Assembly (NCBI GenBank): GCA_900696575.1
Contig: CAADHD010000032.1
Location: 1-64,000, forward strand
DNA from: an uncultured Bacteroidota bacterium
Lineage (GTDB): Bacteria > Bacteroidota > Bacteroidia > AKYH767-A > OLB10
Length of the DNA: 64,000 bases
Direction of reading: 5' to 3'
Made by a program: the position numbers and the translations under genes. This document shows, piece after piece, positions 35,642-45,122 of the stretch. A model generated the notes under the pieces. It ran no database searches. It was not told where the DNA came from and saw nothing but the letters and a program-made list of their open reading frames with translations. Position 1 is the first letter of the stretch. Each line of letters starts with the position of its first letter.

Positions 35642-36571
35642 ATGAAATACCTCCTCAGCTTTTGTTTATTGATGTTATCTTTAAAAGTGCAGGCGCAAAT
35701 TAACCTTGTGCCTAATCCAAGTTTTGAGGATACGGTGAGTTGTCCTCACTTTGCAAACCAGATTGATAAAGCAGCAGGATGGTGGGCAAGCAGAGAAAGC
35801 CCCGACTATTTTAATGAATGTGATTGGCTTACAGGAAATACATCTGTTCCACAAAATTTTTGTGGATATCAATATGCATTTCATGGAAGCGCTTATGCAG
35901 GGTTTGTAGCTTTTGCTAGGAACTTCCCAAATGCGCGAGAGTATTTTACATGTCAGTTAATAAATCCTCTTACAACAGGTAAGAAGTATTTTGTAAGATA
36001 TTATTTAAACCTTTCTGGTGGAGGGTCAAAAAAAATAGCTTGTAATAATATTGGATTACTATTTAGTACGGTTAACTATAATTTGAGCAACCCCGCATTT
36101 GTTGGGAATCATTCTCAATTCAAAACGGACAGCATAATTGCTGACACATTAAATTGGGTTCTAGTTGATGGTAGTTTTATTGCTGATTCCAATTATACTT
36201 ATTTGTCAGTGGGTAATTTTTATGATGATATGTTGACCGATACAATCAATATTATCCCCTCTCCCTCCACCTATTCATATTATTTTATTGACTCAATATC
36301 GGTCGTTGAAGACCCAACGTTATCAATTTTCGGAGCACAAAATCATGATTTTATAATTTATCCTAATCCGTTTAGCGAAAGTATAAGGCTACACTCAAGG
36401 GATAATAAGATTGAAACATTCCATGTGATTGATATGAGTGGACAAACAATCAAGATTATTACCGATATCATCAGTGAATCTGCCATTTATTTAAATTTTG
36501 AATCCATGTCGAAAGGAATATACATATTAATTATAAATAATTCATCTTACCATAAAATAATTAAATTATGA
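35642..36571 (+). CDS. Secreted T9SS type A sorting-domain protein
   Basis: This 309-residue protein has a signal peptide (MKYLLSFCLLMLSLKVQAQ). Its mature start NLVPNPSFEDT is the standard opening of a carbohydrate-binding-like jelly-roll domain in Bacteroidota; that domain continues to about residue 225 (YYFIDSISVVED). From about residue 236 a T9SS sorting domain follows (HDFIIYPNPFSESIRL). The whole gene is markedly AT-rich. It overlaps the next gene start by 4 bp, so it is coupled to the large beta-roll protein. Confidence 0.85.
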   Translation: MKYLLSFCLLMLSLKVQAQINLVPNPSFEDTVSCPHFANQIDKAAGWWASRESPDYFNECDWLTGNTSVPQNFCGYQYAFHGSAYAGFVAFARNFPNAREYFTCQLINPLTTGKKYFVRYYLNLSGGGSKKIACNNIGLLFSTVNYNLSNPAFVGNHSQFKTDSIIADTLNWVLVDGSFIADSNYTYLSVGNFYDDMLTDTINIIPSPSTYSYYFIDSISVVEDPTLSIFGAQNHDFIIYPNPFSESIRLHSRDNKIETFHVIDMSGQTIKIITDIISESAIYLNFESMSKGIYILIINNSSYHKIIKL

Positions 36572-39500
36572 AAAAACAAACAATTTTTATTTGTGTAAGC
36601 ATAATGTGCTTCGCTCAATTTGCTATCTGTCAAGTTAGCAATCCTACTAATACATTTAATCTTTTAATCGAATATGTCGGGTGGGATATCACACCTGGTT
36701 CGCCAGATTTGAACATCAAACACGAACTCAATCAGCCCATCCATTTCTACACCAATGCCGGAAACAGCACATTCAATAACCAACGCATGATCATTGATGC
36801 TAATCCGGGCCATGTAGGCATAGGCCTGAACCACGTGCCGGGTAATGACATACTCGATATTTTACCTGATGTAAACTTTCCGAATACAGGCATTGGCATA
36901 AACAATGAAACCGTGCTGCATAACTGGGGTACTCAGAATATTTTTGTGGGTGTTGGGGCGGGATTCAATAATGACCCCGCAATGGGAAGTGAAAATGCTT
37001 TTTTCGGTAAAGATGCTGGTTTCAATAACCGGATTGGCGGTCAAAATACATTTATGGGTTATCGTGCCGGTTACAACAATGAAGAAACAGGCAACCATAC
37101 ATTTGTAGGTTACCGGGCAGGATATTCAAACACCAATGCTACTGAGAATACATTTGTAGGTGCAGATGCCGGCAGAAGTAACACCACAGGAAGTCATAAC
37201 GTATTTTTAGGTGCTTCAGCAGGTGTAAATAACACCACCGGTTTTTATAATCTATTTTCAGGGACACAGGCAGGCGGAAATAACACCACCGGTTTTTTCA
37301 ATGTGTTTGTTGGCCACACGGCAGGTCTTGACAATATAAAGGGAAATAATAATGTATTTGTAGGACTGAGAGCAGGAGAACAAAGTGATACAGACAATAA
37401 CACTTTTGTTGGTTTTCAATCAGGCATCGGATCGGTACATAATTTTACAGGCCATGACAATGCTTTTCTTGGAGCTCGTTCAGGTCTCAATATAAATACA
37501 GGTTCATTTAATGCTTTTTCAGGAAGCGAATCGGGCTTGAATAATACACGTGGAGAAAGAAATACATTTCTTGGTTATCAATCAGGAATGATGATAACTG
37601 ATGGAAGGCTGAATACCTTTGTTGGGGCAGGAAGCGGATCGGGCGCAGCAACAAGCTTAATAAATGCCGCAGCTATTGGCGCCAATGCCACCGTTCTTAA
37701 TGATAACAAAATGATTTTAGGCGACAATCAGATAAATGTAGGCATAGGTCTGTCAAATGTTTCAGGCGGGCCGCATCATAAACTGCATATACAGGATGCA
37801 GATAATCCGCAGTTGCGGCTTTCGCATACTTACAATATCAATGTTGCCAATGGTGTATGGACTGATTTTCGAAATACTGATCAAGGAGATTTGCTAATCA
37901 ATACGCAACGGATGAATGGACAGAATCCTGAGCCTCATTTTGTCGGTATTAATTGTTCAATTACTTTTCCTCCGCTTAATACGTTTGACATTAACTCTAC
38001 AGCGTTGTCGCCTCGCCCTTCAGGGTTACGGTTAAGAAATCTCACTGCAACTTCTCCTAATGATATTTCACCCAACGGCAAGGTATTGACTGTTGATGCT
38101 AACGGACATGTAGTGCTGACGGATGATGTTGGAGGTGGAGGAAGTGTTTCATCCTGTAGTGTAACTGCATTCGGAGATGAAAATTTTATCACCAAATGGA
38201 CAAGCACAGCCGGAACTAATCGTGAAATCTGTCGGACAAATGGGATTTTTGAAGTGAATGCTACTCCCTGGAATGTTAGCATAGGAGCAGGAATAACTCC
38301 TCCATTTAAACTGACAGTTCAACATAGTGTGGCCATAGGCGATACAGGACATTATTATCAACGAGAACCCGGAGGAGGCTATTACAGATTACTATCTGCA
38401 ACCGGGGGAGGTAACGGCTATAGTAATCGTACCGTTGGTCGCTGGGCCGGTCCTGACGGACTGATGACCTCTGTGGAAAACAATACATTCATAGGAAATC
38501 TTTCAGGAAGAAATTGCGCTTCTGATTACAATACATTTATTGGTGCTCAGGCAGGAGAAAGTTTTGTTAATCATACCTCTGTAATTAACACACAAAATCT
38601 GTTTGCGGGATATTTTGCCGGCCGGAATATGGTTACCGGAAGAGAGAACACAGTGCTTGGCAGCCGGTCAGCTTTAAACATCACTGACGGGGAAAGAAAT
38701 ACCATTGTGGGATTTGAATCATTGCAAAACGCTACTATAGGGAATTTTAATTCAGCAATAGGATATCGGTCAGGTATCGGACTTGGCGCAGGTCAGCACA
38801 ATACATACATAGGCACGGAAGCAGGGCCGATAGCACTTGCCGGTTTGGCAACACGTAATCGTTCTACAGCTGTTGGCTTTAACGCAAAAGTTAACTGCGA
38901 TGATTGCATCTCAACCGGTGATTTTAATGACAGGCATCTGATCGGATATGCAACCATTCCACAAAATTCTTTTACCAGATACAGGCTTTATGTTAATTCA
39001 TTAAACGCTGTGGCCAGCGATGGAGCGGCTTATTTCAACGGAAATATATTTGTTACCGGACAATATCTGCCTTCAGATACGATGCTTAAACAAAATGTTC
39101 AGCCCTTTACCGGGGCTATGCAATGGATTAATCAATTGGATGTGAAAAGTTATAATTATGATACCATTACATACAACGGATTATCACTACCACCGGGAAA
39201 TCAGGTTGGCTTAATGGCTCATGAAGTTGAAAGTGTTATTCCCGAATTAGTAAGGGAAGTTACCTCACCGGAGCAGATTGATAGTTCAGGCAATGTAACT
39301 TTTAACAGTGTAACATTTAAATCTATCAACTATTTAGCAATCCTGCCATACCTGATTGAAGCACTGCAAGAGCATGATTCAAAGATAGATTCCATTGTAA
39401 CAGTACTCGGTAACTGCTGCAACCTGCGCATCCCAAACAATCCTGATGTTACCGGCTCTATTGAACTCGAGAACATTCAATCACTTCAACTCTTTACTGC

Positions 39501-39741
39501 CGACCCGAATCCGTTTTCAGAATCAACCATCATCCGCTGGTCAATTGCTGATGATTTCAATAATGCCGTTATCTTTTTCTATGATGACCGCGGGCAGCAG
39601 ATCAATCAATACCGTATTACCGAAAAAGGCAATGGCGAACTGCAGGTATTCGGCTCAAAGCTTTCTTCGGGTGTTTATACCTATACCCTCGTTGTGGATG
39701 GTAAAATTGTGGAAAGCAGAAAGATGGTGAAGGTAAAGTAA
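36568..39741 (+). CDS. Large beta-roll surface protein with S74 chaperone and T9SS sorting domain
   Basis: This 1057-residue protein has a signal peptide (MKKQTIFICVSIMCFAQFAI, then CQ). Residues of about 120-400 and 635-780 hold two arrays of roughly 17-residue repeats of the form NxFxGxxAGxxNxxG, resembling the YadA-type head beta-roll. A Peptidase_S74/endosialidase-type chaperone follows: Ser836-Asp837 and Lys841 in PSDTMLKQNV, then MAHEVESVIPELV. The last 80 or so residues are a T9SS sorting domain (LFTADPNPFSESTIIRWSI). S74 domains trimerise and self-release fibre proteins, so this is probably a trimeric surface fibre. The gene front (to about 36690) is AT-rich like its upstream neighbour; the rest is not. 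Confidence 0.87.
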   Translation: MKKQTIFICVSIMCFAQFAICQVSNPTNTFNLLIEYVGWDITPGSPDLNIKHELNQPIHFYTNAGNSTFNNQRMIIDANPGHVGIGLNHVPGNDILDILPDVNFPNTGIGINNETVLHNWGTQNIFVGVGAGFNNDPAMGSENAFFGKDAGFNNRIGGQNTFMGYRAGYNNEETGNHTFVGYRAGYSNTNATENTFVGADAGRSNTTGSHNVFLGASAGVNNTTGFYNLFSGTQAGGNNTTGFFNVFVGHTAGLDNIKGNNNVFVGLRAGEQSDTDNNTFVGFQSGIGSVHNFTGHDNAFLGARSGLNINTGSFNAFSGSESGLNNTRGERNTFLGYQSGMMITDGRLNTFVGAGSGSGAATSLINAAAIGANATVLNDNKMILGDNQINVGIGLSNVSGGPHHKLHIQDADNPQLRLSHTYNINVANGVWTDFRNTDQGDLLINTQRMNGQNPEPHFVGINCSITFPPLNTFDINSTALSPRPSGLRLRNLTATSPNDISPNGKVLTVDANGHVVLTDDVGGGGSVSSCSVTAFGDENFITKWTSTAGTNREICRTNGIFEVNATPWNVSIGAGITPPFKLTVQHSVAIGDTGHYYQREPGGGYYRLLSATGGGNGYSNRTVGRWAGPDGLMTSVENNTFIGNLSGRNCASDYNTFIGAQAGESFVNHTSVINTQNLFAGYFAGRNMVTGRENTVLGSRSALNITDGERNTIVGFESLQNATIGNFNSAIGYRSGIGLGAGQHNTYIGTEAGPIALAGLATRNRSTAVGFNAKVNCDDCISTGDFNDRHLIGYATIPQNSFTRYRLYVNSLNAVASDGAAYFNGNIFVTGQYLPSDTMLKQNVQPFTGAMQWINQLDVKSYNYDTITYNGLSLPPGNQVGLMAHEVESVIPELVREVTSPEQIDSSGNVTFNSVTFKSINYLAILPYLIEALQEHDSKIDSIVTVLGNCCNLRIPNNPDVTGSIELENIQSLQLFTADPNPFSESTIIRWSIADDFNNAVIFFYDDRGQQINQYRITEKGNGELQVFGSKLSSGVYTYTLVVDGKIVESRKMVKVK

Positions 39742-40057
39742 TACACCTCTTCAATTTTTAAACCGGTGGATATTCTCCAATCAACCGTTTTTTTTACGGC
39801 AGACCTCTTGCTTTAATGGTTAGTTCTGTGAAGGCAGTCTCGCTCACACTTTTTCCATTAAGGTAACTGAGCGCCCGCCCCCTTTAGGATTACAGATTCG
39901 ACAAGATTCTATTCAAAGTGTCTGATATCTGTTTACTGAAATATGATAATGTCATTTCAATTTATCGGTTATTGATTCAGTATATTGCTGTTGTCGTCAA
40001 CCTTGTATAAAAATAAAAACCGAAATTTGGCCAATCGAAATCAAAAAACCTGATAAG
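39742..40057. other. 316-bp intergenic region
   Basis: I see no gene, strong hairpin or known repeat. There is a short GC patch (GAGCGCCCGCCCCC at about 39869-39882) in otherwise AT-rich sequence. A CCGT-T8-ACGG pattern near 39788 is too short a stem to call a terminator. Confidence 0.45.
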
Positions 40058-40594
40058 ATGGAAAACATTGACTCTGTGCGATACCCTGTCGGCAAATTTG
40101 AAAAACCAGATAAAATTCTTAAATCGGAAGTCAGCCGCTGGTGTAAAGAAATTGAACGCTTGCCCCGTGATTTGAAGAAACTTGTGGGACGATTAAACGA
40201 CCAGCAATTGGATACGCCTTACCGCGAAGACGGATGGACTGTAAGGCAGGTCATTCATCACCTGGCCGACAGCCATATTAATGCCTACTGCCGTATTAAA
40301 CTGGCTTTGACCGAAGACAATCCCACCGTTAAGCCCTACGAAGAAAAACTGTGGGCTGAATTAAGCGATGCAAAAACAGCAGACATTAAATTCTCCATGC
40401 AGATTCTTACCGGCATTCACAAGCGATGGGGCCTTGCCATCCGAGCAATGAGCAAGGATGATTATAAGAGAACTTTCTTTCATCCTGTTAATGGCCGCAA
40501 TCAGTCCATCGCAGAAATCATCGGTATGTATGCCTGGCATGGCCGTCATCATTTAGCCCATATACAAAACCTGAAAACAGCCAAAGGCTGGTAA
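40058..40594 (+). CDS. DinB/YfiT-like metal-dependent thiol transferase
   Basis: This 178-residue four-helix protein is of the YfiT/BstA type. The metal-binding His residues are in VRQVIHHLADSH (around residue 68) and HGRHHLAHIQ near the C-terminus. The N-terminal YPVGKFEKPDK is characteristic of YfiT. Family members are bacillithiol transferases or hydrolases. The presence of bshB1 at 49.4 kb supports a bacillithiol role here. It is followed 11 bp later by the saccharopine-dehydrogenase-like gene. Confidence 0.87.
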   Translation: MENIDSVRYPVGKFEKPDKILKSEVSRWCKEIERLPRDLKKLVGRLNDQQLDTPYREDGWTVRQVIHHLADSHINAYCRIKLALTEDNPTVKPYEEKLWAELSDAKTADIKFSMQILTGIHKRWGLAIRAMSKDDYKRTFFHPVNGRNQSIAEIIGMYAWHGRHHLAHIQNLKTAKGW

Positions 40595-40605
40595 ATTTTT
40601 TCCGT

Positions 40606-41736
40606 ATGAAAATCATTGTCCTTGGTGGCGGCATGGTTGGCCGCGTAATGGCGCACGACCTTTCCGCAGATTTTAATATTACCTGCGCTGATTTCAGCAC
40701 TGAAGTTTTAAAGCAGTTAAACAGCCGCTACGGATTAAAAACGTTGGCATGCGATTTCAGCAAGGCCGATGAAATCAGAAAAGCAGTGAAAGATTTTGAT
40801 CTGGTCATTGGCGCTGTGCCCGGAAGGCTTGGATTCAACATGCTTAAAACCGTGATTGAAGAAGGGAAAAACATTGTTGACATTTCCTTTTTTCCTGAAG
40901 ATGCCTTTCTGCTTAATGAACTTGCGGTAAAAAATAATGTAACCGCCATGGTTGATTGCGGAGTGGCTCCCGGTTATTGCAACATGATGGCCGGTTATTA
41001 CTACGCGCGCATGAGGATGGATTTTTATTCCTGCCTTGTTGGCGGCTTACCTGTAAATCGTATTCCTCCTTTTGAATATAAGGCTCCGTTCTCACCGGCT
41101 GATGTTATTGAAGAATATGTGCGGCCGGCAAGGATGAAAGTGAACGGTAATATAATAGTGAAAGATGCGCTCTCTGAAATTGAACTGCTCGGTTTTTCCG
41201 AATGCGGAACATTGGAAGCTTTTAATACCGATGGCCTGCGTTCGCTTTTAGTTACCATGCCTGATGTAAAAACACTGAAAGAAAAAACGCTTCGCTATCC
41301 GGGCCATGCAGCCCTGATGAAAATTTTCAGGGATTCAGGATTTTTTTCTCAGGAAAAAATTCAGACTTCTGACGGGCAGGTTGCTCCTCTCCGGGTTACT
41401 TCCAAACTGCTTTTCGACCAATGGAAATACAAAGAGGGCGAAGAAGATTTTACCATCATGCAGGTGATGATACGCGGAGAGCAGGACGGAATAAAAAAGG
41501 AATTCAGTTGTACCATGTTCGACCGTTATCACAAACCAACTGCCACTATGAGTATGGCGCGCACTACCGGCTACACCTGCACCGCTGCTGCACGATTGCT
41601 TATTGAAAAAAAATTTAACCGGAAAGGAATATGTCCGCCTGAGTATGTTGGCGAAAACGAAGCTTGCTTTAAGTTTGTAACGGATTACCTGCTGAAAAAA
41701 GAAATCAGCATCCGTTTTGATGAAAAAACCTTTTAA
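40606..41736 (+). CDS. Saccharopine dehydrogenase-like NAD(P)-dependent oxidoreductase
   Basis: This 376-residue protein has the N-terminal Rossmann motif IVLGGGMVGRVMAHDL, CDFSKADEIRKAV, DLVIGAVPGRLG, and the DCGVAPGYCNMMAG region of the LYS9/carboxynorspermidine dehydrogenase group. The C-terminal domain has the typical substrate fold (YRYPGHAALM-like element seen as LRYPGHAALMKIF). Possible roles are a lysine-pathway or carboxyspermidine-related reduction; sequence alone does not decide. The 3' end overlaps the WG-repeat gene by about 17 bp. Confidence 0.85.
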   Translation: MKIIVLGGGMVGRVMAHDLSADFNITCADFSTEVLKQLNSRYGLKTLACDFSKADEIRKAVKDFDLVIGAVPGRLGFNMLKTVIEEGKNIVDISFFPEDAFLLNELAVKNNVTAMVDCGVAPGYCNMMAGYYYARMRMDFYSCLVGGLPVNRIPPFEYKAPFSPADVIEEYVRPARMKVNGNIIVKDALSEIELLGFSECGTLEAFNTDGLRSLLVTMPDVKTLKEKTLRYPGHAALMKIFRDSGFFSQEKIQTSDGQVAPLRVTSKLLFDQWKYKEGEEDFTIMQVMIRGEQDGIKKEFSCTMFDRYHKPTATMSMARTTGYTCTAAARLLIEKKFNRKGICPPEYVGENEACFKFVTDYLLKKEISIRFDEKTF

Positions 41737-43840
41737 TAAACGTCTGAAATCCATTCTGCTGCTGTTTGCAATGGTGTTTTCATTGCCTGCGTATGCGGGA
41801 AGGCTTGACAAAGCTTTTGAGCGTTTAATGATTCATGATTATTTCCGCGCCAAAGGATATTTTGAAAAAGAGTTGAAAAAAAATCCGACTCCTGCCGCTT
41901 TCGGACTGAGTATTATATATTCACGAAACAACAATCCGTTTTTCCATATTGATTCGGCACGTAAGTACCTGCTGATGGCCGACAGCAGTTTTATTCAGTT
42001 ATCCGAAAAACATAAAATCCGTTTACAGAAGTGGAAGATAGACAGCGACAGCATCACTTCCCTGAAAAGTTTTATCTGTTCCCTTGCTTTCCGAAAAGCC
42101 GAAACCAGCGCATCGGTTGACAGCCTCAATCACTTTCTTTCTCAATTCGATTTTTGCGAAGAGCATCAGCAGGCTTTGGCACTGAGGAATAAAATTGCAT
42201 TTGATCAGGCAAGAAAAGAAAACACTACTGCGGCTTATCAGTCTTTCCTGGAGGTTTATCCGGAGGCATCGGAAAGGGAAGAGGCCAAGTCGCTTTATGA
42301 GCAACGTTTATTTGAAGAGTTTACGGCATCTCATTCCCTTGCATCTTACGAGCAATTTATTATTAACTACCCATCAAGCCCTTACCGGAAAGAAGCAGAG
42401 CGGATGATTTTTAAACTGAGAACAATACATCCTTCGGTAAAAACCTATCATGACTTCATCCGGAAGTATCCCGGCAACAGTTTTACGGATGAAGCATGGC
42501 GTAATCTGTACCATCTTTACATGAAGGATTATGATGAGCAGTTGTTTGAAAAATTTAAACGTGAATTTCCTGATTACCCTTTCCGTAACGAACTGGAAGA
42601 AGATTACCGGTTGCAGCGCATGATTTTTCTGCCTTTTCAAAAAAATAATCAATGGGGTTATATTGATGAAACCGGAAAGGAAATGATTCGTCCGCAATAC
42701 AGTGATGCTTCGTTATTCAGCGAAGGGCTGGCAGCCGTTACGCTAAACGGGAAATACGGCTATATCAGTAAAGCAGGCAAAACCATCATTCCATTTGAGT
42801 ATGATGATGCCGAAACGTTCAATGCGGGAACGGCCGTTGTTGCTGTTGAGGGAAAGTACGGAATGATAAACCGTACCGGCAAGGTGATTATTCCATTGGA
42901 ATTTGATGAGTTGAGTACTCCCTCTGAAGGAATCTGCACGGTGATTAAGGATGGAATGAGCGGATACATGACCATTGAAGGCAAATGGCTTTTGCCACCT
43001 CAGTTTGACATTGCGGGTGATTTCAAATCAGGCCATGCCATTGTTCACAAAGATGAAAAGGCAGGATTGATAAACATAACCGGAAGGCTTACCGTGCCTT
43101 TGTTGTATGATCATCTTTTCTTCTCGGCTGCAGGTTTGCTGCGGGTACAGTTGAATGACAAATGGGGACTGCTGAGTTATGATAACTCCATCATTCTTCC
43201 AATAGAGTTTAATTACATCAGCGGGTATAATGACGGGAAAATGGTAGCCGTAAAAAACAATAAGGCATTTCTTGTGAATGCTGACGGAAGTTTGGCATCC
43301 TCTCCGTTCAATATATCATCGTCATCGGCAAGAATCATGTTTCACGAAGGATTACTGGTTTTTATGTTTCAGGGCAAAGTAATGGTGGCCGATACCGCTG
43401 GCAAATCATTTGTCTTTTCAAACTTTGAAGATGCCGGTTTTTTTTCGGAAGGATTACTGTCTGTGAAGAAAGGAAACCGTTGGGGTTATGCCGACCGGTC
43501 GGGAAAACTCAGAATTCCGCTTAAATTTGAATCGGCCGGTGCTTTTTACAACGGGCAGGCTGTTGTGCGGTTAAAAAAACTTTATGGTGTAATTGATTCA
43601 TCAGGCAGTTTCCGTGTACCACCGGATTACCGTAAGGCGGAATTGAGAAATTTTGGTATTGAAGTTACAGCTTCTGACGGTGGCAGAGGATTGATTAGTA
43701 TGGATGGTAAAATTCTGATTGAACCTGAATATGATAAACTGTCTTTAGTTGCCGACCGGATAGTGGCTGCATTCAAAGACGAAGAGGTGAATTATTTTAA
43801 CCTTGAAACACAAAAATTTATTTACCGACAGCAGCCATGA
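41720..43840 (+). CDS. WG-repeat protein with N-terminal TPR-like region
   Basis: From the ATG at 41720 the protein has 706 residues and a signal peptide (KRLKSILLLFAMVFSLPAYA). Residues of about 30-290 hold TPR-like helical repeats with YxxFIxxYPxSxxxxEA units. Residues 300-690 hold about ten WG/KWG repeats (QWGYIDETGKEMIRPQYSDA, KYGMINRTGKVIIPLEFDE, RWGYADRSGKLRIPLKFESA), each about 40 residues. WG-repeat domains are thought to form beta-propeller- or solenoid-like binding surfaces. It overlaps both neighbours (17 bp before, 4 bp after), so the group 40606-44184 is probably one transcript. Confidence 0.85.
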   Translation: MKKPFNKRLKSILLLFAMVFSLPAYAGRLDKAFERLMIHDYFRAKGYFEKELKKNPTPAAFGLSIIYSRNNNPFFHIDSARKYLLMADSSFIQLSEKHKIRLQKWKIDSDSITSLKSFICSLAFRKAETSASVDSLNHFLSQFDFCEEHQQALALRNKIAFDQARKENTTAAYQSFLEVYPEASEREEAKSLYEQRLFEEFTASHSLASYEQFIINYPSSPYRKEAERMIFKLRTIHPSVKTYHDFIRKYPGNSFTDEAWRNLYHLYMKDYDEQLFEKFKREFPDYPFRNELEEDYRLQRMIFLPFQKNNQWGYIDETGKEMIRPQYSDASLFSEGLAAVTLNGKYGYISKAGKTIIPFEYDDAETFNAGTAVVAVEGKYGMINRTGKVIIPLEFDELSTPSEGICTVIKDGMSGYMTIEGKWLLPPQFDIAGDFKSGHAIVHKDEKAGLINITGRLTVPLLYDHLFFSAAGLLRVQLNDKWGLLSYDNSIILPIEFNYISGYNDGKMVAVKNNKAFLVNADGSLASSPFNISSSSARIMFHEGLLVFMFQGKVMVADTAGKSFVFSNFEDAGFFSEGLLSVKKGNRWGYADRSGKLRIPLKFESAGAFYNGQAVVRLKKLYGVIDSSGSFRVPPDYRKAELRNFGIEVTASDGGRGLISMDGKILIEPEYDKLSLVADRIVAAFKDEEVNYFNLETQKFIYRQQP

Positions 43841-44184
43841 ACCTTGAAGCAGTCAGAAATATATGTCTTTCCTTCAACGGTGCAATGGAAGAGATAAAAT
43901 GGGGAAATCATTTGTGTTTTATGATTCAACGGAAAATGTTTTGTGTAGCCTGTCTTGAACCTCCATTTAAACTTTCATTCAAGGCATTGCCTGATGTTGC
44001 GGAAAAACTCTGCGAAAGGAATCATATCATCCCCGCTCCTTACCTTGCCCGCTATCACTGGGTGCAGGTGCAATATCAGAATGCATTGTCTGTAAAAGAA
44101 TGGAAGTATTATCTTGCCCAATCGTATGAACTTGTTTCAAGAACAGTAAAAAAGAAATCATCAGTCAAAAACAAAAAATCATAA
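43837..44184 (+). CDS. MmcQ/YjbR family protein
   Basis: This 115-residue protein has the CyaY-like YjbR fold: MNLEAVRNICLSFNGAMEEI at the start, KMFCVACLEPPFKLSFKALP, then YHWVQVQ and a C-terminal helix with LAQSYELVSRT. These proteins are small and possibly DNA-binding; their function is not established. The Lys-rich tail (KKKSSVKNKK) adds positive charge. The start overlaps the WG-repeat stop by 4 bp. Confidence 0.85.
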   Translation: MNLEAVRNICLSFNGAMEEIKWGNHLCFMIQRKMFCVACLEPPFKLSFKALPDVAEKLCERNHIIPAPYLARYHWVQVQYQNALSVKEWKYYLAQSYELVSRTVKKKSSVKNKKS

Positions 44185-44189
44185 TTTCC

Positions 44190-44372
44190 ATGCAACCGAA
44201 AACCATTTACATGATTGTTATTACGCTCATCCTGATGGGAGCGCTTATTCTTATCAATAAAGTTGTGAAGAATGACATCATTGATAAATACCCTTATGTT
44301 TTTGCCATTGCCTTTGTAATCATTGCGCATTTTTTGAGCGTGTATATCATGAAACGAAGAGGAGAGAAGTAG
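44190..44372 (+). CDS. Small two-helix membrane protein
   Basis: This 60-residue protein has two hydrophobic helices (YMIVITLILMGALILI and YVFAIAFVIIAHFLSVYIM) and basic ends (KRRGEK). It is 5 bp downstream of the YjbR gene and 3 bp before the methyltransferase gene, spacing that supports real translation. Family and role are unknown. Confidence 0.65.
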   Translation: MQPKTIYMIVITLILMGALILINKVVKNDIIDKYPYVFAIAFVIIAHFLSVYIMKRRGEK

Positions 44373-44375
44373 TAC

Positions 44376-45101
44376 ATGGTAGCTCGCAAGCATTTCAGAA
44401 CGGCAATAACGTCTGCAGAGCTGGCTGCTAACAGCGGGCTGCTTCAGTACCTTCAAACCTTTTTAACCGACAACAAGAAAGAACTTTTTGAAAAGGCACT
44501 TTCATTGCGTACCCGTTTTCTTGCCTGTGTTATGGAAAATGTAATTGATGAACATAATACCAATGCCGTTATCCGCTCCTGCGAGTGCACCGGTGTGCAG
44601 GATGTGTATATCATCAGCGGTGGTAAAGGATTCAAACCTGCAAAAGGGGTGATGCGCGGCTCAGGCAAATGGTCAACGCTGATTCGTTACAACGAAGCTG
44701 CCGGACTTTCGGCAGAACAATGCATGAATGACTTGAAGAATAAAGGCTACCGTATTGTAGTTACCTCTCCTCATGGCGAAGCCACCCCGTTAAGCATGTT
44801 GGAGGTAAGCAAACCGCTCGCTGTTTGTTTTGGCCATGAGCAAACCGGAATTTCACAAATTCTGAAAGATCATGCCGATGAATTGGTAAAAATTCCCATG
44901 GCAGGATTTACAGAAAGTTTCAATGTTTCAGTTGCTGCAGGTATCATCTTGTATGACCTTACCAGAAGAATCCGAAACAGTAATGTAAACTGGAATTTAT
45001 CAGAACCGGAAAAGCAACAACTGCGTTTTGAGTGGACATGGAAATGCCTCAACCGTCCCGACTTACTTACTGAGGAGTATTTTAGAAAGCAGGAGAAATA
45101 A
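44376..45101 (+). CDS. SpoU/TrmH family RNA 2'-O-methyltransferase
   Basis: This 241-residue trefoil-knot (SPOUT) enzyme has all three motifs: NTNAVIRSCECTGVQDV (motif 1), CFGHEQTGISQ (motif 2) and IPMAGFTESFNVSVAAGIIL (motif 3). The full-length C-terminal helix matches TrmH, which methylates the 2'-OH of G18 in tRNA. TrmH-type assignment is more likely than RlmB because the N-terminal ribosomal-L30-like substrate domain is absent, but it is not certain. Confidence 0.88.
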   Translation: MVARKHFRTAITSAELAANSGLLQYLQTFLTDNKKELFEKALSLRTRFLACVMENVIDEHNTNAVIRSCECTGVQDVYIISGGKGFKPAKGVMRGSGKWSTLIRYNEAAGLSAEQCMNDLKNKGYRIVVTSPHGEATPLSMLEVSKPLAVCFGHEQTGISQILKDHADELVKIPMAGFTESFNVSVAAGIILYDLTRRIRNSNVNWNLSEPEKQQLRFEWTWKCLNRPDLLTEEYFRKQEK

Positions 45102-45122
45102 TTTTAGTTGTATTCCTGACTC

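Noticed and set aside
39783..39801. CCGT-T8-ACGG as a terminator
   Set aside because: The stem is only 4 bp and there is no T-run after it.
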